DNA from: an uncultured Sphingobacteriales bacterium
Lineage (GTDB): Bacteria > Bacteroidota > Bacteroidia > Chitinophagales > Chitinophagaceae
Reading direction: 5' to 3'
Length of the DNA: 64,000 bases
Assembly (NCBI GenBank): GCA_937991535.1
Contig: CALKHN010000109.1
Span: 199,263-263,262, forward strand
A program made the translations under genes and the position numbers. The notes under the pieces were generated by a model, which was not told the DNA's origin, ran no database searches, and saw only the letters and a program-made list of their open reading frames with translations. Below, piece after piece: positions 35,845 to 43,096 of this stretch. Every line of letters starts with the position of its first letter. Within the stretch, counting starts at the first letter, position 1.

Positions 35845-36837
35845 ATGAACCATACCGTTTCAAAAAACAACAGCATAGTTATTACAGGTGCAGCGGGTTT
35901 TATCGGCAGTTGCCTGGTATCGTTTCTAAACAGCACGGGATTTGAGAATCTTATCCTGGTAGATGAATTTGAAAGAAACGACAAGTTTAATAATCTCAGG
36001 AATAAAAAATATACGTATAAAATAGACAGGGATCTTTTTTTTGAATGGCTGCATCAAAATAGGCCAAATATTGATTTTGTTTTTCATTTGGGTGCACGTA
36101 CAGACACTACTGAGTTTGATTACGCCGTACACCAGCGACTGAACGTGGAATACTCCCAGGATATATGGAATTACTGCGTATTGAATAACATTCCCATTGT
36201 GTACGCATCCTCTGCAGCCACATACGGATCCGGCGCCCTGGGTTATAATGATGATCATGATATTGTGAAAAAACTTGAGCCACTGAACCCTTACGGCATT
36301 TCAAAAAATGAATTTGATAAATGGGTGCTTCACCAGCACAGTGTGCCGCCATTTTGGGCCGGGCTAAAATTTTTTAATGTATACGGACCCAATGAATACC
36401 ACAAAGGACGCATGGCCAGCGTGGTATTCCATGCCTTTAACCAGGTAAAGCAAAAAGGATATGTGAACCTGTTCAAATCGCACCGGCCCGATTATGCGGA
36501 TGGCAAACAATTGCGCGACTTTGTGTATGTAAAGGATGTACTGAATATTTGTTACTGGCTGATGGAAAACCAGCCAGGTTCTGCGCTTTATAATCTCGGC
36601 GCCGGCAAAGCAAGGAGTTTTTATGACCTGGCCCTTGCCACATTTGCGGCAATGGGCATACCGCCCGATATTCGTTTTATTGATATGCCGGAAGACATTC
36701 GCGACAAATACCAGTATTTTACAGAAGCGAATATGGTTAAACTAAAAGCGGCTGGTTATACAAATACCTTTTATAGTCTTGAGGAAGGTATTGATGATTA
36801 TGTAAAAAATTATTTAATTACCGGAAATTACTATTAG
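35845..36837 (+). CDS. hldD: ADP-L-glycero-D-manno-heptose 6-epimerase
   Basis: This 330-residue short-chain-dehydrogenase-type sugar-nucleotide epimerase shows the NAD(P)-binding VITGAAGFIGSCLVS at the N-terminus, VFHLGARTDTTEFD, the catalytic Ser in YASSAATYGSGA, the YxxxK pair in NPYGISKNEFD, and the HldD-typical FNVYGPNEYHKGRMASVVFH and LRDFVYVKDV. It makes the heptose precursor for the LPS inner core. A longer frame opens at 35752 inside the previous gene, but ATG at 35845 gives the normal N-terminus (MNHTVSKNNSIVITG). proC starts 2 nt after its stop. Confidence 0.92.
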   Translation: MNHTVSKNNSIVITGAAGFIGSCLVSFLNSTGFENLILVDEFERNDKFNNLRNKKYTYKIDRDLFFEWLHQNRPNIDFVFHLGARTDTTEFDYAVHQRLNVEYSQDIWNYCVLNNIPIVYASSAATYGSGALGYNDDHDIVKKLEPLNPYGISKNEFDKWVLHQHSVPPFWAGLKFFNVYGPNEYHKGRMASVVFHAFNQVKQKGYVNLFKSHRPDYADGKQLRDFVYVKDVLNICYWLMENQPGSALYNLGAGKARSFYDLALATFAAMGIPPDIRFIDMPEDIRDKYQYFTEANMVKLKAAGYTNTFYSLEEGIDDYVKNYLITGNYY

Positions 36838-36839
36838 CG

Positions 36840-37643
36840 ATGAATAAAAAAATAGCCATCATTGGCGGCGGTAACCTTGGTACTGCTATTGCGGAAGGAC
36901 TGATCCAAAGCGACTTTGTTTTGCCTGGTCATATTTTGATCACCAAAAGAAATCTTTCAACCCTCCGGTACCTCGAAGAACAAGGCGTGCTGGTAAGTAA
37001 CGACAATGCCGAAGCGCTTCGTTTTGCCGACATGGTTATTCTTGCAGTAAAACCTTTCCAGGTTGATGATGTACTGGGCGCCGTTAAACCCCTTTTTGAT
37101 GAAAACCGGCATGTACTGGTTTCGGTGGTCACGGGCATATCCACCGCGCACATCCACGGTATTTTACATAAAAAAATATCAACCGTGAGGGCTATGCCCA
37201 ATACGGCCATCGCTATACAGCAAAGCATGACCTGTATAAGTGCAAGAGATATTACCAGCGAGCAGTTGGATTATGTGAAAGACATCTTCAACCAGTTGGG
37301 ACTGGTGGCTGTAATTGAAGAAAAGCTGATGGATGCCGCAACCGTATTGGCCGCATGCGGCACGGCATATGCCATGCGTTATATCCGCGCCAATATCCAG
37401 GGCGGTATTGAAATTGGTTTTGATGCCGCTACCGCCAGTCTGATTGCCGCCCAAACAGTAAAAGGCGCCGCGCAGTTATTGCTTCAGAAAAATTCGCATC
37501 CCGAGCAGGAAATAGACAAGGTAACCACACCTAAGGGCTGTACCATAGCCGGGCTCAACGAGATGGAACACCAGGGCTTCAGTTCTTCGCTCATTAAAGG
37601 TATTGTAGCGAGCTATGATAAGATTGCGGGGGACAATAGATAG
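36840..37643 (+). CDS. proC: pyrroline-5-carboxylate reductase
   Basis: The last enzyme of proline synthesis (267 residues) reduces 1-pyrroline-5-carboxylate with NAD(P)H. The sequence shows the Rossmann motif IAIIGGGNLGTAIAEGLI, DMVILAVKPFQVDDVL, VSVVTGISTAHI, VRAMPNTAIAIQQSM, and the C-terminal dimer region with QTVKGAAQLLLQK and the signature VTTPKGCTIAGLNEME. Length is typical. It lies 2 nt after the epimerase stop, so the two are cotranscribed. A long word-like repeat tail follows the stop. Confidence 0.95.
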   Translation: MNKKIAIIGGGNLGTAIAEGLIQSDFVLPGHILITKRNLSTLRYLEEQGVLVSNDNAEALRFADMVILAVKPFQVDDVLGAVKPLFDENRHVLVSVVTGISTAHIHGILHKKISTVRAMPNTAIAIQQSMTCISARDITSEQLDYVKDIFNQLGLVAVIEEKLMDAATVLAACGTAYAMRYIRANIQGGIEIGFDAATASLIAAQTVKGAAQLLLQKNSHPEQEIDKVTTPKGCTIAGLNEMEHQGFSSSLIKGIVASYDKIAGDNR

Positions 37644-37870
37644 GGTGAGTATTTCTGATTTTTGATTTGTTGATTTCTGATTTGGGGATTTCTGATTTTT
37701 TAGATCATCGTGTACCCCTTCGAATTTCGGATTTTTAGTTTCTGGTTTGAAATTTGTTTGGTTCTTGTTTTTTGTGATTTGGTTCTTCTGCTCGTAATGC
37801 TGTAATACCAGGTTGATGCTAAGCTGCTGCTTGATGTCTTTAACCTCCTAACCTCAATTAAAAAAAACAT
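37644..37870. repeat. word-like tail downstream of proC
   Basis: Right after the proC stop the plus strand repeats ATTTCTGATTTTTGATTTGTTG, GATTTCTGATTTGGGGATTTC, TTCGAATTTCGGATTTTTAG and GGTTCTTGTTTTTTGTGATTTGGTTC. The last word recurs at about 4735, 48430 and 58930. From 37871 to 37999 lies an AT-rich region that should hold the XRE promoter; TATTATTTG near 37982 is the closest -7 candidate. No gene is seen in the 356 nt. Confidence 0.6.
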
Positions 37871-37999
37871 TTGACTACATATCTGTTGTAAACCTAATAG
37901 ATAAATCTTAATATGACAAAACTTTTATACCTTCGTTACGATACTTATGTCGTGTAAATTCGCAGTATTGATTATTTACCTGTATTATTTGATACACAT

Positions 38000-38341
38000 A
38001 TGAAGTCAACTACGTTCGGAAAACGCCTCGGTGAAGTAAGAAAAGTAAAGAAGATGAGCCAGGACGAGCTGGCAAAAAAATTAAATGTACATGGCGCTGT
38101 TATCGGCCGCTATGAACGCGATGAAGTAAAACCTTCCATTGAAGTAGCTGCCGCTATTGCTGATGCCCTGGAAGTATCTCTGGATTACCTGGTTGGCAAT
38201 ACTGATTTGCTGCTGGAAAAAAATGTAGTGAATAAAATTATTGATATTCAAAAGCTGGGGCAGGAAGATAAAGCACATGTGTTTGCCATGCTGGATGCTT
38301 TTCTGCAATCGCATAAAGCCAAAAAAGTCTTTGCCTCTTAA
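38000..38341 (+). CDS. XRE-family helix-turn-helix regulator
   Basis: The 113-residue protein has a Cro/CI-type HTH in its first 65 residues: FGKRLGEVRKVKKMSQDELAK, then the recognition helix region HGAVIGRYERDEVKPS and SLDYLVGNTD. The rest is a short helical tail. It starts at ATG 38000 after a 356-nt gap. It lies 11 nt upstream of a two-gene toxin-antitoxin pair on the same strand, so it may autoregulate that operon or be an extra regulator of it. Family and fold are clear; targets are inferred from position only. Confidence 0.87.
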   Translation: MKSTTFGKRLGEVRKVKKMSQDELAKKLNVHGAVIGRYERDEVKPSIEVAAAIADALEVSLDYLVGNTDLLLEKNVVNKIIDIQKLGQEDKAHVFAMLDAFLQSHKAKKVFAS

Positions 38342-38352
38342 AAATTTATGTT

Positions 38353-38571
38353 ATGCCCGATACATTACACCTGCGTATTAAAAAGCAATATGCCGCGGCT
38401 TTGATTGAAGATCTTATCAAAGTGGATGCTGTAGAATCTGTGGAAGAAGATGCCATTGAGCTTACTCCGGCTCAGAAAGCTGCGCTGGATAAAGAACTGG
38501 ATGCTATTAAAAACAATCCCGGCTATTTATTAAAGTGGGATGATATCAAACACCGGTATAAAAAACCATAA
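38353..38571 (+). CDS. small antitoxin-like protein of a type II toxin-antitoxin pair
   Basis: The 72-residue acidic protein (DLIKVDAVESVEEDAIE, then LTPAQKAALDKELDAIK) has a short basic end (HRYKKP). It lacks an obvious DNA-binding HTH. Its pattern, including the PAQKAALDKELDAIKNNP helix, resembles addiction-module antitoxins of the RelB/ParD-like helical type that neutralise RelE/ParE toxins. Its stop overlaps the toxin start (TAATG), the standard coupling in such modules. I call it an antitoxin mainly by size, helical acid-rich content and position. Confidence 0.75.
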   Translation: MPDTLHLRIKKQYAAALIEDLIKVDAVESVEEDAIELTPAQKAALDKELDAIKNNPGYLLKWDDIKHRYKKP

Positions 38572-38861
38572 TGCCGCCCTATACCATTAACATTACCCCA
38601 ACTGCAAGTAACGATTTAACCGATGCTGTTGAATATTATAACCTCCAGGCTGAAGACCTTGGATACCGCTTTGCTGACCTGGTTGAAGCATATTTAAACC
38701 GTATTGCCCTTACGCCCACCGCTTCGGCTGTCCGGTACCGTAATATCCGGTGCAAGCCTATGGCTACTTTCCCTTACCTCATTATGTTCACCATTGACGA
38801 ACCCGGTCACACCGTTCATATCCTCCGTTTCTTCCACACCAGCCATCAACCACTCTGGTAA
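38571..38861 (+). CDS. RelE/ParE-superfamily toxin
   Basis: The 96-residue protein has the RelE/ParE fold signatures: the N-terminal ITPTASNDLTDAVEYYNLQAEDLGYRF split into strand and two helices, then ASAVRYRNIRCKPMATFPYLIMFTID and the final strand VHILRFFHTSH. The Arg/His residues near the C-terminus (RFFHTS) are typical of ParE-like members. It either poisons gyrase or cleaves mRNA; the sequence does not tell which. It is translationally coupled to the antitoxin upstream, and the XRE gene precedes both. A small CAAGCG/CGCTTG hairpin follows the stop. Confidence 0.85.
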   Translation: MPPYTINITPTASNDLTDAVEYYNLQAEDLGYRFADLVEAYLNRIALTPTASAVRYRNIRCKPMATFPYLIMFTIDEPGHTVHILRFFHTSHQPLW

Positions 38862-38919
38862 AAACTTTGCACAGCAGCATTAAAAACATTGGATGTAATT
38901 GCCCCCCTTTACAACGGCA

Positions 38920-38934
38920 CAAGCGGGACGCTTG
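38920..38934 (+). terminator. short hairpin after the toxin gene
   Basis: CAAGCG, a GGA loop, and CGCTTG form a 6-bp stem about 60 nt past the toxin stop. There is no T tract, so termination is uncertain. Confidence 0.25.
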
Positions 38935-38964
38935 CGCCTGACACCGGAGTATTTTTAACACGCC

Positions 38965-39093
38965 TCATATCATTAGCCCATATGCTCGCGCTACATAGGT
39001 GTTCCGCTCTCCATCCTTTACACCGCCCCTGCCTGGTGTTGTCACCAGCGGGATAACCCATTCTGCTTTTAAGGCAATCACTGCTTCCTTCAT
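38965..39093 (-). CDS. possible 42-residue frame inside the RHS-associated repeat
   Basis: An ATG at 39091-39093 opens a 42-codon frame: MKEAVIALKAEWVIPLV, then TTPGRGGVKDGERNTYVAR and a short tail to a TGA. It lies within repeat copy 1. In repeat copy 2 the part LKAEWVIPLVTTPGR is kept, but the start region is frame-shifted. Changes between copies are mostly amino-acid altering, so protein function is doubtful. I record it as a low-confidence frame. Confidence 0.2.
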   Translation of the reverse strand: MKEAVIALKAEWVIPLVTTPGRGGVKDGERNTYVARAYGLMI

Positions 39094-39175
39094 ATCGCTA
39101 CCGGATCAAATATCACCTCTTGTTGTTGGTGATGCCGGCACACATTGCCATCTCACGAACACCAACAACGGCGGG
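38998..39175 (-). repeat. RHS-associated direct repeat, copy 1
   Basis: About 180 bp that recur in the same orientation at 41385-41605. The best-conserved part (39000-39076) is nearly identical to 41387-41462 and includes the hairpin CTGGTG-TTGT-CACCAG (39033-39048). The copy also contains its own 10-bp inverted repeat (GTTGTTGGTG 39122-39131, CACCAACAAC 39160-39169). The RHS frame at its right end is broken at the repeat boundary (VYFDD, then unrelated ARRCWCS). Confidence 0.75.
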
Positions 39176-40619
39176 CGTCATCAAAATACACATGCTGGTC
39201 GCTGCGGTTGCTCACATACACGTACACGTAGCCGTTCTTCGGCGCTTTTATATTGGCCAGGGCTAATGGGGAGGTAGCGGCGTTCCAACTGGCGGCCACC
39301 TGTGTTTGTGCCACACCGCCGTCGGCGGCGGGGATGAAGTTAAACCGCTCGTCGAAGAACAGTATCGTGAGGTAGGCCTGCGGCGCATTGATATTGCCCG
39401 TGGGACTTACCACGCCGGGGAAACCAGGCGTGGTGGATAGCTGCGTACCGATGGCCGTGGCATTGCTCTTTACCAGCCCGCCCGTAACATTACGGCCACC
39501 AATGGAGCCGGCAAGGCTGGTGAGCATATTCAGCAGCATATCGGGGTTGCTGCTACTGCCGGGCGAGCCTGTAAAGTAATAGCTCACCTGCGCGCTCACC
39601 TTGTCTCCCGCCATTACCCTGTACAGCAGGTTGGGGCCAATGTTCGTGCCTGCCTGGTTGCCTGTGCGGCTTACTGCCGCGCTGCTGTTGTTCGTCCACC
39701 CCGTGGGTTTGGCAACTCTTGTAATAGTTACCTCGTTGCCGGCGCCCGGCTGCCCGAAGATGGCGGCTTCCCTCGTGGCCCTGCCTGTTTCCATCGTGGC
39801 CGTGCCGTAGAAGGTGTGGCTTTCTTCGGTCAGTATCATCCGCACGTTTTCCTGGTAGTCCCGTATGTAGTAGTCGTACGCCCCTTCCTTGTTGTTGGGC
39901 AGGCTAAGGTTGCCGCTGACGATGAGCCCTTCGATGCCGTCACCCGTTGAAACAGGGGTGATCACCCGGATGCGCCCTTCCTCAAATAATATGGAGGTGA
40001 GCGCCAGCCCCGTGCCCGAAAAGGGCGTGGCGGCGAGGGGTGCAAGGCTCGCCGTTTCCTGGTACACAAATTCGTTGATGGTAACAGTGGCATCGCCGCT
40101 TTCGGGTATAAAGGCTCTTTGCAGGGTTTGGCCATCGGCGCTGTACACTACGCGCACCGTGCCCTTGCCCGTAATGCGGATCAGCTCCGGCTTGTCGAGG
40201 TGGTTGTACACCACTCCGCTGCTGCCCGCACCGTCGCCCAGGGCGTTTTGGATGCTTTTGTTCAGGTCTGCCACCACGTTGCCGTTGGCGTCGTAAACAT
40301 AGTCGTTGGCCGAACCGTTGCTGCCGTCCTTAAAGTCGCCGGAGCTGCCGTTTTGGGCGCTGAGAGGCATGGCGTCTGTTACCTTGTCAAGCCTGTTGCT
40401 TAAGGAGTAGGTATAGGTAAGGTCGTCTATCGTAACGGGGCTGGCGGCGCCGGGCAGTACCCCCAAGCGCCCCATTTTCAGCAGGTTGCCGTTCCGGTCG
40501 TAGGTGATCTTACCCGTGCCGCTGCCTCCTACTGAAAAGTCCATTTTGGCGTTGCTGAAGCCGTCGCCGGGATGCATCTGTTCTTTAAAGTTCGCATTTG
40601 AAGTCCGAGCCCTGTCCAT
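39153..40619 (-). pseudogene. RHS-repeat protein, central core fragment
   Basis: A 488-codon frame of RHS/YD-repeat sequence on the minus strand. YD-type motifs include KITYDRNGNLLKMGRLG, DYVYDANGNVVADLNKSI and VYNHLDKPELIRI. It lacks any N-terminal secretion region. The ATG at 40617-40619 appears to be accidental: family sequence begins a few residues later with NANFKEQMHPGDGF. The C-terminus breaks off at HVYFDD, where relatives continue with a conserved Tyr/Pro-rich segment, and runs into the repeat. Thus neither toxin tip nor export domain remains. It is an inactive remnant of a polymorphic-toxin-type gene. Confidence 0.75.
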
Positions 40620-41083
40620 ATCTGGGTCTATTTCTTATCCCTATTAACTGACCGCCCACCTGTTGCGTAACACTCTTGCTATTAATAATATCAGACACAA
40701 TATTTGCACCTGTGGCAACAAGACTTGTTATACTGGTTACGAGATTGACAGAGGTGAAAACCGTTGAGGTTGCAGTTGCAGCTTGCATCGCCGGGCCTAA
40801 AACCAGACTCGCTGTGTTGTATGCATAAGTGAAATCCCTTGCTGCACCCGTCACTCCTGATACTGCGCCATTAACAGAACTTAATGGCTCAAGCCCGTCA
40901 AGGTCCACATTCGCTATCGGATCATTACCTGCGAATTGATAAGGTGTCAGCACAGCGTAATAATCCGTAAGCGGGTCTAACTGCACAAACCGCCCGATCT
41001 GCGCATCGTAATTCCGGAAACCGTAATTGTACCAGTTCAGGTCCCCATCGTCAAAGAGCTCCTTATCGTTATGATACTTTAAC
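40585..41083 (-). pseudogene. RHS C-terminal core plus tip fragment
   Basis: The frame is open from a TAG just above 41083 to 40585. It begins with KYHNDKELFDDGDLNW and continues through YNYGFRNYDAQIGRF and QLDPLTDYYAVLTPYQFAGN to DPIANVDLDGLEP, the conserved end of an RHS barrel. A tip of about 90 residues follows with hydrophobic, Ala/Thr/Val-rich stretches (LVLGPAMQAATATSTVF). Everything N-terminal is missing. Its last ~35 nt overlap the next fragment in another frame, so two RHS pieces are joined head to tail in permuted order. The first ATG-started part is 40585-40986. Confidence 0.7.
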
Positions 41084-41086
41084 TAA

Positions 41087-41407
41087 TCATACTTCATACC
41101 ATTCATCTTCCTGCAAAGGATCATGATCCTTCCAATAGATCGAATTGGGATTCATACGTTTTATTAGTTCATAAAGATCTTCATATTTGCACCGTAGTCT
41201 ATTTTTTTCAAAATCATATGCGTACACTTTCTTTGTATAGGCAGCAATAGTAGTTTCAATCATCATATATAGCGAATCATAGTAGCCAATCGGGTAATCA
41301 ATATAAAGTTGAGGGACTGAATAAAAATATATTTTTCCATAACACTTTCCGGGTTTTGTATTATACAGTAGCTTTTTGCCGCTGATGGTGTTCCCGCTCT
41401 CTATTCT
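41087..41407 (-). pseudogene. possible immunity-protein or tip remnant upstream of the RHS fragment
   Basis: A 106-codon frame opens after a stop at 41408-41410, inside the repeat, and ends in TGA at 41087-41089. It has no proper ATG near its start. The sequence is rich in Tyr, acidic and basic residues (YGKIYFYSVPQLYIDYPIGY, then YDFEKNRLRCKYEDLYELIK, ending LQEDEWYEV), typical of small immunity proteins that follow RHS toxin tips. It sits 3 nt before the RHS tip fragment. No family was recognised, so the call rests on position and composition. Confidence 0.45.
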
Positions 41408-41605
41408 TTACACCGCTCCTGCCTGGTGTTGTCACCAGCGGGATAACCCATTCTGCTTTAAGGTACTCCTGCTTCTTTCATCACTCCCGAATCAAATATC
41501 GCCACTTGTTGCCCGCCCGCCTGCCCGACTACGCCATTCAGGCGGGGATTACCCAGTCGGACGGGTTGGTATGCCATGCACAATACCTACCCCACATACA
41601 CAACA
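41385..41605 (-). repeat. RHS-associated direct repeat, copy 2
   Basis: This copy matches copy 1 (38998-39175) with a well-conserved core (hairpin at 41423-41438) and a looser right half. It carries an additional ~50-bp GC-rich insert around 41515-41565 that contains a CCCGCCTG / CAGGCGGG inverted repeat (41517-41547). The region from 41606 to 41725 shows no gene. Confidence 0.7.
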
Positions 41606-41725
41606 ACGGCGGCGCGGGAACACCAACATGTAAAAAAAATTTGGGCTCAAAAATAAAGCTGAGCTGATTTTGTTTGCCCTAAAATACAGGCTTGTGGAGG
41701 TAGACCAATGAGTTAGTATGCGGTG

Positions 41726-41757
41726 CTGACCCTCCTTAGGCCGGGTACCGACCGCAT
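41726..41757 (-). repeat. short repeated GTACCGACCGCA element after the TauE/SafE gene
   Basis: CTGACCCTCC...GGGTACCGACCGCA here resembles CTGACACTCC...GCGTACCGACCGCA at 416-445. Both copies have the same orientation and lie 3' of a minus-strand gene (17-47 and 61-90 nt after the stop). Function is unknown. Confidence 0.5.
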
Positions 41758-41772
41758 GACTCAAATCTCAAA

Positions 41773-42486
41773 TCAATTGTGGCATTCTGCCGCCACGCCG
41801 GGAGCGCTTTGCAATACAGGACTAATAAATGGTATGCCCAGGTTCATTCCCCTTAAAATCAGCACCATTGCCATAAGGGCTATGCCATAGGGTACGGCCT
41901 TGCGCATAGCTGCTCTGACATTAAAGCTCAGCGATGTTCCAAAATAGCCGATCGCCATCATGGCGGGTAAGGTGCCCAGCCCAAACATCATCATAAACCA
42001 AACGCTCTGATCAATGGCTGTACTGGTAAGCGCGGCGGCAATGGCAACATATACCATACCACAGGGCAGCATACCATTGGCCATTCCAATCAACAGGTAC
42101 GAAAAAAGATTTTTTTTCGATTGCAATAAAGCAATGATAACACCCTGTATTTTTTTGTAAAACGTCAGCATAAAAGGAGGCTGAACGTTTTTTTTATAGA
42201 AGTAATACAGAATAAGCAGTACAAAAATGAGTATACCTATGCCAATGGAAAACCATTGCTGAAAACCGGCGATGTAAATATGCCTTCCGGCAAAGCCAAA
42301 CAATAACCCCAATGAAGCATAGGTAACAATACGCCCAAACTGGTACAGCAACAGGACGGTAAATCTTTTTAAATGTGACAAATGATGAACCGGCAGCGCC
42401 ATAGCAAGCGGACCGCACATGCCTACGCAGTGCATGCTGCTGAAGAACCCCAGCACAAATCCTCCTGCTATAAATTGCCACATCAT
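41773..42486 (-). CDS. sulfite exporter TauE/SafE-type membrane protein of the cbb3 locus
   Basis: The 237-residue membrane protein has about six hydrophobic segments. The N-terminal motif FSSMHCVGMCGPLAMALP (Met/His/Cys) is characteristic of the TauE/SafE-related proteins that accompany cbb3 oxidase genes in Bacteroidota and are thought to help copper supply; that role is inferred from family and position. Later motifs are NGMLPCGMVYVAIAAAL and GLGTLPAMMAIGYFG. The start overlaps the stop of the preceding FixH-like gene by 1 nt. It is the last gene of the cco cluster. The repeat elements of the RHS island begin just beyond. Confidence 0.87.
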   Translation of the reverse strand: MMWQFIAGGFVLGFFSSMHCVGMCGPLAMALPVHHLSHLKRFTVLLLYQFGRIVTYASLGLLFGFAGRHIYIAGFQQWFSIGIGILIFVLLILYYFYKKNVQPPFMLTFYKKIQGVIIALLQSKKNLFSYLLIGMANGMLPCGMVYVAIAAALTSTAIDQSVWFMMMFGLGTLPAMMAIGYFGTSLSFNVRAAMRKAVPYGIALMAMVLILRGMNLGIPFISPVLQSAPGVAAECHN

Positions 42487-42929
42487 TACATACTTAGTTT
42501 TTCTTCACTGTAATAGTGTTCATTATTGCTCACCCATTCAATTTTTATCGTATAATTTCCAGCTTCGAACAAGTTTGCGTCCAGTTCCTGCATGGCATCT
42601 TTATTTGTCTGCAGTTCAAATTTCCTGTCCCGCTTCTCATCATAAGCGCAATAAAACCACAGGGAACCCCGCACCTCACTGCCTTTCATTTCTTCGGGCA
42701 ATTGTACAATAAGCCGGTCTCCGGTTTTTGCAATACGTACCCTGCTGCTTAAGGCGTTTGCGCGGCTGGTTCCGTCAATTACCTGCTGGTAATTTAATTC
42801 GCTTTTATAATAGCCTTTTTCTACCAACTGAAAGTCGGTTTGCATGGCCTGGTAAACCATAAAGCCCATCAGGCAAATAAAAACAGCAATCACAATAGTG
42901 AGCTTATGTCCCCAGTTCATGTTATTCAT
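42486..42929 (-). CDS. ccoH: FixH/CcoH-family protein
   Basis: The 147-residue protein has a single N-terminal membrane segment (LTIVIAVFICLMGFMVYQAM) and a beta-rich periplasmic domain containing VQLPEEMKGSEVRGSLWFY and YTIKIEWVSNNEHYYSEE, as in FixH proteins. FixH/CcoH assists cbb3 oxidase assembly with CcoG and CcoI. Its stop overlaps the TauE/SafE start by 1 nt, and it follows ccoG across a gap of about 168 nt filled with GTGAGAGG words. Assignment rests on the topology, the length and the position in the cluster. Confidence 0.83.
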   Translation of the reverse strand: MNNMNWGHKLTIVIAVFICLMGFMVYQAMQTDFQLVEKGYYKSELNYQQVIDGTSRANALSSRVRIAKTGDRLIVQLPEEMKGSEVRGSLWFYCAYDEKRDRKFELQTNKDAMQELDANLFEAGNYTIKIEWVSNNEHYYSEEKLSM

Positions 42930-42984
42930 TTTGCGTTAATCAATGTAAATACCAAACTACTGCTATGCAATTACAGAGACTTTT

Positions 42985-43096
42985 ATGCGTTACAGGTTTC
43001 AGGTTACAAAATACACTCCTCTTTCACTTCTCCCTTTTACCTTCTCACCTCTCACTTCTCACTTCTCTCACCTCTCACCATTCACCCCCCTCACGA
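42985..43096. repeat. low-complexity tail downstream of ccoG
   Basis: Minus strand after the ccoG stop: GTGAATGGTGAGAGGTGAGAG, AAGTGAGAAGTGAGAGGTGAG, then GTAACCTGAAACCTGTAAC. These are the same words as in other tails. The gap interrupts the cco gene series between ccoG and ccoH. Confidence 0.6.

Noticed and set aside
38965..39093. Repeat-encoded small protein as a conserved gene
   Set aside because: The second repeat copy has a shifted start and mostly amino-acid-changing differences, so coding selection is not evident.
38000..41605. Prophage or integrated plasmid island
   Set aside because: No integrase, structural, replication or tRNA-attachment sequences are visible; only a toxin-antitoxin unit and RHS remnants.
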